NCBI GenBank assembly: GCA_015680685.1 | Contig: MNCI01001909.1 | Span: forward strand, 108,657-172,656 | Length of the DNA: 64,000 bases | Direction: 5' to 3' | Source of the DNA: Gnetum montanum | Lineage: Eukaryota; Streptophyta; Gnetopsida; Gnetales; Gnetaceae | In this document: positions 48,546 through 58,623 of the stretch, one piece after another | Layout of the letters: each line of letters begins with the position of its first letter | Position numbering within the stretch: the first letter of the stretch is position 1 | The notes under the pieces: model-generated | What the model was told of the DNA's origin: nothing | The model's input: only the letters and a program-made list of their open reading frames with translations | Databases searched by the model: none | Program-made: the position numbers and the translations under genes

Positions 48546-49453
48546 TGATGAGTGGCGAGGTACCCCTACACTCAACCATACAAAACGAGCATAGCACACG
48601 CGATCTGGTCGAACTCTGCAGACTAAATGCCTAAACTCCCCATGGAACACTTGGGGTTAATCGTTCGTTGTCTTCCCAGGCTTGCTTGTATGTGTCATGG
48701 TGTATGGTTAAGCAAGTCTGAGGTATATGATTTTTTTGGTATTTTTCGATTTTCTCCTATGCTAGGAGGTAAAGGATTGAGAAACTAAAACTAACTCTAA
48801 CTATAGCACTAAGTCCTAGCGTTAGCATCCGTTCCCACTTACCGTACACACCCTGAACTGTGCAACTATGGCTACCAAACACTAATCATTACTGGGATTA
48901 CCACACGTAACGCACGTGCTCAAAGCGGTCGTATTGAGGCACTTAACTATCCTAAGTGTGACAAGTAGCCGATTCCTTGACTAGCCATACACATCTAGAG
49001 ATGCTCGTAATCAAGTCGTACTTGTCCCACGTTCTAGGAGGAAAGGGTGAGAGAAACTATCATGATCAGTAGCCGATTCCTTGGCTAGCCGTACACGTTC
49101 GTCAACGCTCGTAACCAAGTCGTACTCATGCCGCGTTACTAGGAAAGCAGCAAACAACATTAATTAAACCTATCCATGCACTGCAAGGTTTATCCACAAA
49201 GCTCGTCTTTATTGCCATACACAACTTGCGTTCAGGTACAAAGCTGCTCGAATAAAGAACCATTCACTTGGGGGACTCCTACTGCGGGCACATGGAAAAT
49301 ATTCTATCCCTGGGGTGATCAATCCACCAAAGCTTCACTACTTTACACCTAGGATGAGAAATGAGGGGAGTGCCGCCTCTTATTTATAGATATGGCAACG
49401 GACCGCGATATCACATACGCGATATCGCAGCTTGTGCATATCGCGTCTCATCA
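48546..49453 (-). mobile_element. 5' LTR of element B
   Basis: A 908-bp LTR, plus strand TGATGAGTGGCGAGG...GCGTCTCATCA, with CTTATTTATAG (TATA) near 49379 and three GATATC-type palindromes at 49404-49444. An internal duplication repeats GTAGCCGATTCCTTG...CAAGTCGTACT at about 48966 and 49068. It differs from the 3' LTR mainly by transitions by eye. Confidence 0.93.
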
Positions 49454-49458
49454 GTTGG

Positions 49459-50540
49459 GATGTTGTATTATACTACAAAAAATCAAAAAGCTCATAATGA
49501 CATGCAGCAATGAGGTGAATAATGGGATGAGAAGGGATTGTAGAGATCGAGATGTAAGGTACTTGACCATGTCCATAATAGGTTCATGTGAAAAGTGTGA
49601 TTAAAATGATCAACATACCTATCCGTCCAAGTTCAGACTAAGTCCATACCATGAATAGTGACCTTGCATTGATGTGCTCTTTCCTACTAAAAATCATGAG
49701 TCCATAACCACCACAAAGAATAATCATCACTCCAACAAGAGAAAAAAAAGAAAATAAGAAAGCAAGGGCCTTAATTAGAGGGGTGCCTTCAGGAATGGAT
49801 AACGTGTCTATCTAGCCCCATAACTAATGCTTGTAGCCTGTTATTATGTCTAATAAGTGTGCTTTGAATTCCCATTATTGTTTTTTTTTTCTTTTTTTGT
49901 ATTTTTTTCTTCTTATTTTAAATTTTTGGATGAGAACCACACCATGCCAAGATAGAGCTTCCTATTTATTGGTCAACAAAGGAGTGATGATATGTTCCTT
50001 GAGGAGTCATAAACCACATGAAGGAAGTCAAGAAGAGAACCTAACAAGTTCCATTGAGGTCACACCCTTTGCCATTCCCATTTCCTCGTTCCCTCTTTTT
50101 TCAAGATATAATGATCATTGATTTATTTTAGTTTCATAAAAGAAGAACCAAATTGTTTCCATCAAAAAGACCTTTTATTCAAAGAACTAGAAAGATGGAT
50201 GAGCTAGTCTCACTTCTTTACACAATTACTTATCTAATCATCTTGATAACATAGCACAAAAAGCCAGCACATAGCTTTAATTTCCACATCATGACTTGAC
50301 AATATTATTAACAAAAACATAAAATACATTCATAAAGAAAAAACAAATGACTCAAGAAAAGAGAAAAATATTAAGAAATGGAAAGCATATGAAGAATTAG
50401 AAAATTTTGGAAGAAATAGGAAAATGATAAAAAAATTGTTAAACAAAAAAGAAGTGAAAAATACTTATTAGTTTCTAAACCAAGATGGAGCATCTCCCCC
50501 ACAACTAATCTTATGGCAGCACATTTGGAAAATGGACTAC
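49459..50540 (-). other. 3' noncoding region of element C, proximal part
   Basis: Resumes element C after B and aligns with about 11545-12620 of element A. It contains the AGGGCCTTAATTAGAGGGG block near 49765, a T-rich tract near 49880 and a PPT-like motif at 50491-50510. Confidence 0.7.
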
Positions 50541-50549
50541 ATAATCCCT

Positions 50550-51060
50550 TGGTTATACACCATTGGTTTCTCATCTATCATTATTAATAATTTAATTAAT
50601 CATGTGGTAGCACATCTAACATTGGTGATAGTCTTGTTTGGATCATTCATAAATGTATCTTCATCTGGAATTCAAGGTATTTCTATTTTGGGAGGTCTAG
50701 ATGTGTTTGCTTCTTCTTCTTGATTTTCTATTTTAATTCCCAAGTCTCCATGTTTAATATCCTTTTCTAGTGTATAATCAAAGTGTAAGATATCTATGTC
50801 TAAGTCCTCTATTTGGCCCATTTTCTTAAGTCTAGAACTAATAAGAAAATCAATTACGTGCATACATCTTTGAAACAATTTTATATTCTCATTTTCAAGC
50901 CACTAGGTATCTTTTGGTTTAGTGGCCACTATGTAGATTGGTTTTTACTCACACACTTGCTCCAAAACTTTGTTGTGGTCTATGTTAATATTTTGAATTT
51001 CTCGCCCACAACTGCATCCTTTACTATTAGTGATGCATGGATTCTTCTATCTCTCCACAA
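50550..51060 (-). pseudogene. Extra ORF remnant downstream of gag, element C
   Basis: Minus-strand segment, partly open at 50672-50878 ('CMHVIDFLISSRLKKMGQIE', then 'LEKDIKHGDLGIKIENQEEE') and continuing as 'DEDTFMNDPNKTI'. The same sequence, more decayed, lies at 12641-13150 in element A and at the same distance from gag. It is acidic, lacks RT, protease or integrase motifs and I do not recognise it. Confidence 0.5.
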
Positions 51061-51297
51061 TGATAGGTTTATTGTTATGTCTTATGTTGGATTTTGCATA
51101 TGATTACAAGACATCGTTTCAATGAGGAAGGTTGTTGCATCAGATTCGCCTTATGCTAGTTTTGATGAGTTAGTAGGTCCACAAGTGTTGTGCTTACACA
51201 TGGGAACCATCCTAAAGAAAGGGTGTTTCCGAGATTGTGGTGGAGATCTACTAGCATTATCATTTTTGTGTGTGTTCATAGCACAAGTGGAATTCTC

Positions 51298-53265
51298 TCA
51301 TTGATTTTGTGGTGCTAAACCTTCTTGTGTTGTTGGAGGTGACATATGGTGGAGGTGAGTATGAGAATATTGAGGATATGATGCAGGGTGAGAGGCGTGA
51401 GATGGTGATCTCATGGAAGATGTTGTAGGATGATGATATTCGGGAGAGTGGTAGTAGTGATTTGAGTTATAGGAAGTGGAACTGTTTGAGGAAATAGATT
51501 TTTGAACATAATATTCATATGGGTTCAATTAGTAGTAAGTGTAGTGTTGGTTTTGTGATGGCCTCCCCCACGACTATGGGTTTTGCCACTACATTTGATA
51601 GTAGTTTTGAGGCTAATAAGAAGTTCCACTAGGATAGTATAGTTGGTTGTAGGACTATCTAAAATTACCTTGTAAGTAAGGTAATTTCCTAAGCATTTTC
51701 TTTTGTACAAACTTTGGATTCAATGCAAAAGCCCCATACTCATGTAGATGTAACATGACTAGGCAATAGCCCTTTGGATGGTCATATAGGAAAATGTCAC
51801 ATCCATCATCCTCTTTGGTGGTTAAGTCTATAGTCTCTTCTTCTACAACCATTTTCCCTTTTTTCTGATAAGTGTTCCTAATTGTTTCTTGGTTCTTTTT
51901 CCTCCTTTTGTTGTGATCACTTGATTCATTTTGCACTACTCTCTGCTTTATGATTTCTCCATAAGTTTTAAATTTCTCATTCATCCATTCTAACATCTTA
52001 TCCAACTTTGCTTCAAGCTTAATGATAGGATTTTTTATTAACAAGGTTTGTTGTAAAATCACCTCATCGAGAGCTACCTCTTTTTCCTTATCATAGAGAT
52101 GAACCCTCTTCATTTGAAGAGTTGGATCCCAATTATTTTCCTCAACATTCTCTTATTTACATAGCTCTTTATCTTCCTTTTCCACCTGCTCAATTACCCT
52201 TTGTATCTGATGGGCTTTGAATTTGTATAATCAACCTTGAGCATAAATCCCAAGGTTCTCTCTCATTTCATTATGAAGCCCATCTATGATGTGGAAAAAT
52301 TGCTCTTTTTGAGAGAAATCATGGCCAAGACATCTATGTAGTAGTGAATAGTATGTATCCAAGGCCACATCTAAGGGTTCATGATTTTCTTACTTCCACT
52401 CTTAGATTTGTTTTCTTAGGTTGGACGCTCTCACATAGGTTTGGTATTTTTCATTGAAATGTTCCAACATTGTGGACCACTAGTGGATGGAACTTGGTTC
52501 CAATGATCTATACCAACTTTCAGCTTCGTCGATTAGTATCCTAGGAAAGAGCTTAAGCTTTTGCCACCCACTTTCAATGTTGTATAAGGAACATGCATCA
52601 TGGAAGGCTTGTAGATGATGTTGTGGATTAGAATCATATCCTCCCATGAACTTATGGATATTATTCATATCAAGCCTAGGTAGGAAACTTTCCTTGTGAT
52701 GTCTGTGAGGTATCTTAACTACCTCTGTGATCTACATTAGCCTCTAAGTGGCCAACAAGGTTTCATCATCATCAAACATGTTGAAATGAAAATTTATATT
52801 TCTATTCGTTTGATTGTGATGATCTTGTCTATGCTAATTTTGATGTCTTTGATTTTTCCCGTGGGTTCAATTTCAATCTTTATCTTAACCTTGTAGTGAA
52901 GCTCCATCTCTATACCTACATTCATCTTCATTAGAACTAGACATTGAAAAGGAAGAGGAAGATGAGGAACTGGGAGAATCACCATGGCTTCTATAGTTCT
53001 CCCCATGGTCCCTTGATTTATCTTTTCTAAGTTTTAAGAAGGTCCTTGGCCTTAAGGCCCTCCTTATTCTAGGACTTACTCCATCTCCTCTAGGATTTTC
53101 TACATTAGTTGAACATGGTCTTTGGGTATAGAAAGGATCTAAATGAACATAGGAGACCCCTACTTGAGGTTGTTCACTTCAATTTTCTTTAGTATAGATC
53201 CTATCATTTCTCATATGAGTGCTTTCATCATGTGATGCAGTCTTGGTTCTATGTGAAGAAGACAT
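51298..53265 (-). pseudogene. gag of element C, decayed
   Basis: Start 'MSSSHRTKTASHDES' at 53265, 132 bp from the LTR. A Ser-rich tract lies near 52950. The gag core is at about 52480-52690 ('FMGGYDSNPQHHLQAFHDAC', 'AESWYRSLE'), followed by 'FNEKYQTYVRASNLRKQI' in a broken frame. The segment 51655-52113 is open and holds 'CDIFLYDHPKGYCLVMLHLH'. A His/Ser/Pro-rich tail ends at 51298. Numerous stops; same family as gag of A, B and D. Confidence 0.82.
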
Positions 53266-53376
53266 GATTTTACCTAATAATGTGTGTAACTTAAAATATT
53301 AATATTTTATAAGAGATAGTTTGTTAATGCATTTATAGTGATCATGTATAATATAACTAATCTAAATAACTAGCAC

Positions 53377-53397
53377 CATCCCTAGAAATGGCACCAA
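53377..53397 (-). promoter_or_regulatory. Primer-binding site, element C
   Basis: The minus strand reads TTGGTGCCATTTCTAGGGAT beside the LTR, a mutated tRNA-Asp-type site. Confidence 0.75.
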
Positions 53398-54282
53398 TGA
53401 TGAGCAGTGAGGTACCCCTACGCCCAACCATACGAATCACAAGTGTTCATGCACGACCCTATTGAATTCCGTGGATGGGACTAGTTGTGCATCTAGATCA
53501 TTATGTCTTGATTGCAATTCGCTAACTTCCCACTTGGACTAGTGGTAGCTTTGTCACGTATGATTTAGTCCAAAGTGAGGCATATGATTGATGTTGACTA
53601 GTCCTATGCTACTCCTAATGATAATAAAGAGATTAATTAATTAAGCTAATTAACAATGCAAAGTAAAATCTAAACTAGCTTATGTGTGATGAGTATTTGT
53701 TCCTAATTTTCTACACATTCCTTGGACTTTATGTAATTACCACTTGGATTACCAAGCGTATGTCATTGAGCTCACCAAACAATACACCACTAGGTTACCA
53801 AGTAATTACACTTAAGTGTTCATAATTAGTCATACTTGTTCTACTTAATGACAAGAATCGTAAAGAGTAATAAATGGAAACATTAACTAAGGAAAATGGT
53901 AAAAAATTAACAATTTAAAGTAATAATAAATCTAAGTGGATGTTATAATGATGAAAGTAATCTCAATCTTTATTTTCAATCATGCAAGGCATCCAAGTAC
54001 ATCACACTTGAATAAGGATGTCATACAATCACTTAACATTACACTATAGGCATGCACTAGGAAACAACAAAACTAAAAATCAAAAATCTATGAAAAAGCT
54101 ATCTAAAATCTATCAACCAACTACCCCTAATCGTGCACCCAAGTGTGGTATTTATAAGCTAGCATGCAAGGGGTGATATTGGATGCCCGACATCAAAGGT
54201 TGTGCCCTAGTATCGAATACTTGACATTGTGGCCCTAATATCATATATCTAATATTAAAGTCATGAAAAACATGACTCATTA
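53398..54282 (-). mobile_element. 5' LTR of element C
   Basis: An 885-bp LTR, plus strand TGATGAGCAGTGAGG...CATGACTCATTA, the last bases decayed from CTCATCA. GATATTGGATGCCC, GTATCGAATAC and CATATATC words at 54174-54250 match the U3 array of its partner without copy-number change. Confidence 0.9.
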
Positions 54283-54287
54283 GGTAG

Positions 54288-54620
54288 CAAACATGATGAA
54301 ACAAAATATCTACATGCAACAATTCTAATATCCATGAGAGCACTACATAGCATAGTAAGAATTGAACCACGCCATCTTCGATTTGAAACTAGAAGATGGA
54401 ATAATGATCAATACAAAGACAGAATATGTCGACTATTTTTAGTACAAGTGGTAGAAGATGAGCAAAGTATATTATTAGAGTGTTGTGGAATATATTTCTT
54501 TAGAAAAAATAACAAATTTCTAGTTAGTCTTTGTGTGAGCTATTCAAGTTACCAGTGTTACTTCTAGGGAATTTTATAGAAGATATGTTTGAGATACATG
54601 AATATTGGATATATCTATTG
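54288..54620 (+). pseudogene. LINE: C-terminal region, 3' portion
   Basis: Follows the second GGTAG and continues the LINE from 40527. The stretch 'LRFETRRWNNDQYKDRICRL' (54382-54441) and 'VVEDEQSILLEC' (54448-54483) match the E.GRW....R.C..C....VEDE.HFLLEC end of certain LINE proteins, a Cys/His motif after RT. The first Cys pair is partly lost. About 150 bp of AT-rich tail follow. The exact end of the LINE is not visible. Confidence 0.7.
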
Positions 54621-54775
54621 TACTCAATATTTATTACTACTAATATTTCTTTTTACATAAGTTCATTTATCTAACAGATCCTCTGAATGTACATAGACGT
54701 AATAAAATATCAATATTAGTTATTATGATCATTGATATGTTTCTAATCTGTTAACATTTTATTGCAAGTTCATAT

Positions 54776-56741
54776 TGTTGACCTTTTGGTATGTCAAAAC
54801 CTTGAAGAAAATGGAGAATGTAGAATGTGTATGTGTGATTATGATCTTGCAAGGCCACAAGAGAACTTCAAATTAAGAAACAAGACATCAATAATGGGAT
54901 CCATGATGAGATGACAAAATGAATCCTGAGTGGACAAGATGAGGGCATGGATGGAAATAAAGTCTCAAGCCAAATGAAAATGTTCTGAAGACTACCAAGA
55001 ATCCCAAGGGTCATAAAAATGCTTCATATTTCAAAGAGCTTCTAGAGAGTAGACATCTAGTAGAAATAGCAGACATCTATCTTACACAGTAGATGTTTAT
55101 AGGAAGACGTCTCATAGTAGACATCTATAGTCCTAGGTGGACATCTCTTCTACATTGAGGGATCTCTCAGATAGACATCTAAAGTTTGAAGTAGATGTCT
55201 ATACTAGCCATTTACTAGCCATTGCATGAATTCCAAAGAGTTTTCAAAAACTATAAAGCTATAAGACAAAGTAAAAATCTTGGAAATTTTGCAAGCATTG
55301 TTTATCTCAAGACTCATCACTACTTACTAATGAGCAGTGAAAGGTACCCATACATCCAACCATATGAATCACAAAGCATTCATGCACAATCTGGTTGAAT
55401 TCTATGGACTCTCTAGTTTGTGGTACACTAGTCTTCTAGGAAGTGAATCTTTCCCTAAGGTCATTCGTAGTCTTCCCAATTACAATTTTGAAGTACAAAG
55501 GTATGGTTAAGTGTAATCAAGGGATATGATTTTTATCCTTTTATGTTTTATGGTTTTAATGCCTAAAGAGAGAGATGAACTAATTTAATGACTAACTTAA
55601 TTTAACTAACTAACTAGTCTTTAGCTAGTCCTAAAATAAGTAACTGGTCCCACTTTCCATACACGTCCTAAACACATGTATCCACTACTACATTACCAAG
55701 TGTTGTGCTATTGGGTGCACTAAGCAATAACGATACTGGGATTACCAAGTGAATATGTGTTTACGCTCAAAATAGTCATACTTATGTGCTTAATCTATTT
55801 AGCTCAATTGATTAAAGTCTAATTTAGCTTGATTCATAGAATATTTAATAAAAATAGTGAATGCATAAAGAAAACATTTAAGCTATCCAAAATGCTACAA
55901 GGTTTATTAAGAAGCTTGTCTTTATTACTGTACACACTGGTGTGGTTAAGGTACAATAGTGCTTGAATAAAGATCTATACACTTAATGACTCCTACTACA
56001 GGCACTCAAGGAAAATATTCTAACTTTCAAATAGGCAAACTACAAGAGCTCTACTACTATGATGACTTGAATGCCCATAAACACGATTAGGAGCTAATAT
56101 TTATAGTTTTTGCTATAATACTATGTCGATGGATCCCCATAGATGTAGCAAACACTACATCGACATGACCTTGTCGATGGGGCAACACCACGTAAATGAG
56201 GCCCTATCGATGGAGGCCCATCAACATGACACATTGATGCTCATCAACTACTCTAAGTAAATTTTTTTGCTCTTCATTGTAACATTATTTGCTTGTATTA
56301 AGCTTCAAGTACAAGATTTATAAATTCAATTACACTCTTTCCTTGCTTCTTTTCTTTCTTTCTTGTAGCCCTACGAGGTTGATGTGCTTCTTGCAAAAAG
56401 ACTTCTTTGTTGAGCTTGTCGAGATCCTACGAGGTCAAGCAGTCTTTTTGTGGCAAAAAACTCCAATGTAAAGCTCTAAACCACATTTCTTGAGCTTGTT
56501 AGGACCTTACAATGTTGAGTGATTTCATGGTGATGAAACACTTTGGAGATAAGCTCAAAGCTTGTGCAGGGTGTGGTGCTCTTCAAATCACATTTTGAAG
56601 AAACAAATTCTAGAGGTGTGTATGAATTCTACCCCCTAAGTATGATGTACCCAAGTTGGAGAACTACATAAAATTTTTTTTTGTTTTTGTTGTTGCAGCA
56701 TTTATATTAGAAAACTTATTCAACCCCCTTCTCAATCCACA
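54776..56741 (+). mobile_element. Ty1/copia 5' LTR, split by a solo LTR
   Basis: Starts TGTTGACCTTTTGGTATG and ends near ATCCACA, directly before a GCGGTGTCAGAGCTC primer site. Without the nested solo LTR it is about 1.04 kb. U3 contains eight AGACATCT or AGATGTCT words (55051-55200). The edges come from the TG..CA convention and the primer site; no TSD can be tested because the 3' LTR is not in the window. Confidence 0.65.
55328..56246 (-). mobile_element. Solo LTR inside the copia LTR
   Basis: A 919-bp LTR of the TGATGAG group: plus strand TAATGAGCAGTGAAAGG...GATGCTCATCA. It has a TTTATAG box near 56100 and CATCGACATG, TCGATGGGG and CTATCGATGG words in U3. The flanks CTTAC and ACTAC share only three of five bases, so the TSD is decayed or the edge is off by some bases. 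It is most like the element D LTRs. Confidence 0.75.
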
Positions 56742-57106
56742 AGCGGTGTCAGAGCTCAATGCTCTCAAGTTCATGCTTCAAGTTTCAAGAGTGAACTATG
56801 GAGAGGACATCTTACATAAAGCAATTGATTTTTGATGGATTTGAATTCACATACTAGAAGACAAGGATGCAAGGATTCTTTGAATCCATGGAATTTGATG
56901 TATAGGAGCCAATTCTTGAAGGCTACACACCACTTGTCAATGACACCTCAAAAACACTCAAGCCATGAACCAAATGGACTATTGAAGAAAAAGATAAGTT
57001 CATGTATGACTCAAAAGCCAAAAATTATTTATATTGTGCATTAACTAAATTTGAGCTTGTAGTGATTGAAAACATTGGTGGTTGGAAACACCAAGAGGTT
57101 GTTGGT
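56742..57106 (+). pseudogene. Copia primer site and gag fragment
   Basis: GCGGTGTCAGAGCTC resembles the tRNA-iMet site GTGGTATCAGAGC. It is followed by a gag-like frame with stops: 'FDGFEFTY' and 'KTRMQGFFESMEFDV' (about 56835-56900), then 'DSKAKNYLYCALTKFEL' (57008-57058), matching the copia gag pattern W..RM..FL and NAKA.N.L.CALS. It is cut at 57106 by the Tat LTR. Confidence 0.65.
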
Positions 57107-58237
57107 TGGACAATCTTGACCCCGAATCCGGGCGAGGACCATGCTAGATAAAATGAAAATGGGGTGCCCTGAACGGTCTAGTTAATCAGACAGGGACTTA
57201 ATCGGTGTCACTAAACCTTTTGCAAATGTGTAATTTGAAAATAGCATAAAATAATGATTATTATATGCGAGGAAATGAAAACAATGTAAAATGCAATGAT
57301 AAGCAGGAGAATAAAGTAAACTGCAGTATGCACCGCTTTCAAGACTATAGCTTCACTTTTTCAAAGTGGATACAATCAGTTGCACAATGCTGGGAAGCAC
57401 AAAGATACCAAACGTAGCCAAGACGTTCAAAGCAAGCCAACCGCACGCTTGAACACGGATTCAAGAACTAACGATGCAAAATGCTACAAAGGAAATGGAA
57501 AAGAGCTAACAGAATGCCAAACAACAATGCCAACTGCTTAATTTTCGTCAACCCTTTGGATTGTCATTTTGCCAACTACGCAAAATTTTGTCAATGCTCA
57601 AAACTGCTCAAAACTTGTCAACCCTTTGAGCATTGCTCATCAGGGTATTTATAGGGCTAGGAACATGCGAGAAATGTGATTTGGATGCCACGTGTCCTAG
57701 ACCCACAAGGTGTTGATGTGTTTGTACTACATGAACATGCAAAGCTAATTGATTGACAAGCCTGCTACGCTGCAATCACGCTGTCGAAACTCGAGATGTT
57801 GGGATCAAGTGTGCCAACAATGTAGACAAGAAGTGAAATGCACTGTTGTAGCGTAGCTACCTGCTACGCTATGGAGCATAGCCTATTAGCGTAGCGTAGC
57901 ATAGCGTAGCATAGCATAGCGTAGCCACCAGTTCGAAGAAGAAATTTGCGTTGTAGTTAATTGCAGTTGTTGACTAGAAAACTTGCCAAACTATTTCACG
58001 CATCCTAAGCACCTTCGACAACCCCACGCATCGCTTCTGAGTAGACTGTTAGCTAGATGAACTACCCAGATGGGCAGGCAGGAGAGTCCGTTGGGCCTGT
58101 CAACACTAGGTGTAGAAAACTTGCCAAACTAGACAGTCTATACTCAAAGCACCCATTTCCTACCAAACTGCCATGATGCTGCCTGAATTCAAAGGACCTG
58201 GTAAAGCAATAATGCCTTGAAAATTTAGGGTGTTTCA
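57107..58237 (-). mobile_element. 3' LTR of element F
   Basis: About 1.13 kb, plus strand TGGACAATCTTGACC...GGGTGTTTCA. On the sense strand it begins TGAAACACCC directly after the purine tract and has a CTATAAATAC TATA box (plus-strand GTATTTATAG near 57647). A pentanucleotide array lies inside. The outer edge is where the copia gag stops. Confidence 0.75.
57885..57925. repeat. Pentanucleotide array in the Tat LTR
   Basis: AGCGT and AGCAT alternate without spacer, followed upstream (57850-57885) by looser GCTACGCTATGGAGCATAGCC copies that form inverted repeats. Located upstream of the TATA box on the sense strand. Confidence 0.75.
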
Positions 58238-58258
58238 TTGGCCCCTCTTTATCAACAT
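58238..58258 (-). promoter_or_regulatory. Polypurine tract, element F
   Basis: The sense strand reads GATAAAGAGGGGCCAA immediately before the LTR start TGAAACACC. Confidence 0.7.
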
Positions 58259-58623
58259 CTGGAGGATGGACCCGAGAGACACTGACAAAGAATACAAAAC
58301 ACCACGAAAGAAAAAACACTAACATTGCTCTTCGGTGATCGCCAAGATGTGACTCAGCTATACATGAGTGTGCTGCATTGGTTATGCATGAAAAAGGGTA
58401 GGGTTAAGTGGGGAGGAAGGAGGTTAAGCAGGAGGATTGAGGTTTAGGAAAATGGTAAAGATGAAAGTTAGCATAACCCCTCATCGGAGTGCTTGTGAGG
58501 GAGTTGTTTGCGTGGTCATCTTTGCTTTTGCTGACCTTCAACCTCTCGTCGAAATGCTTAGAGAGGGTGATTGAAAAACAGCCTATGTGCCATTTGTTTT
58601 AGGCACATTTTTTTTTCTCGTGC

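Larger units (their letters stand above)
42487..49453 (-). mobile_element. Element B: gag-bearing LTR retrotransposon nested in C
   Basis: A 6,967-bp element with TSDs GTTGG at 42482-42486 and 49454-49458. Minus strand: 5' LTR 48546-49453, primer site, a nearly open gag, a 605-N gap, noncoding DNA, polypurine tract and 3' LTR 42487-43358. It is the best preserved coding element here. It looks gag-only like A and C, but the gap lies where pol would start, so the lack of pol is not proven in this copy. It interrupts C in the stretch that is continuous in A (11512-11545). Confidence 0.92.
40528..54282 (-). mobile_element. Element C: gag-only LTR retrotransposon, split by B
   Basis: LTRs 40528-41406 and 53398-54282, with perfect TSDs GGTAG at 40523-40527 and 54283-54287. 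With element B and one GTTGG copy removed it is about 6.8 kb, close to element A. Minus-strand order: 5' LTR 53398-54282, primer site, gag 51298-53265, extra ORF remnant, noncoding, 3' LTR. No pol motif is seen and the gag-to-3' junction is free of gaps. Its target was the LINE. Confidence 0.92.

Noticed and set aside
42487-54282. Pairing LTR 40528 with LTR 42487, or 48546 with 53398, as elements
   Set aside because: Only 40528 with 53398 (GGTAG) and 42487 with 48546 (GTTGG) give matching TSDs, and only this pairing restores continuity of element C relative to A.
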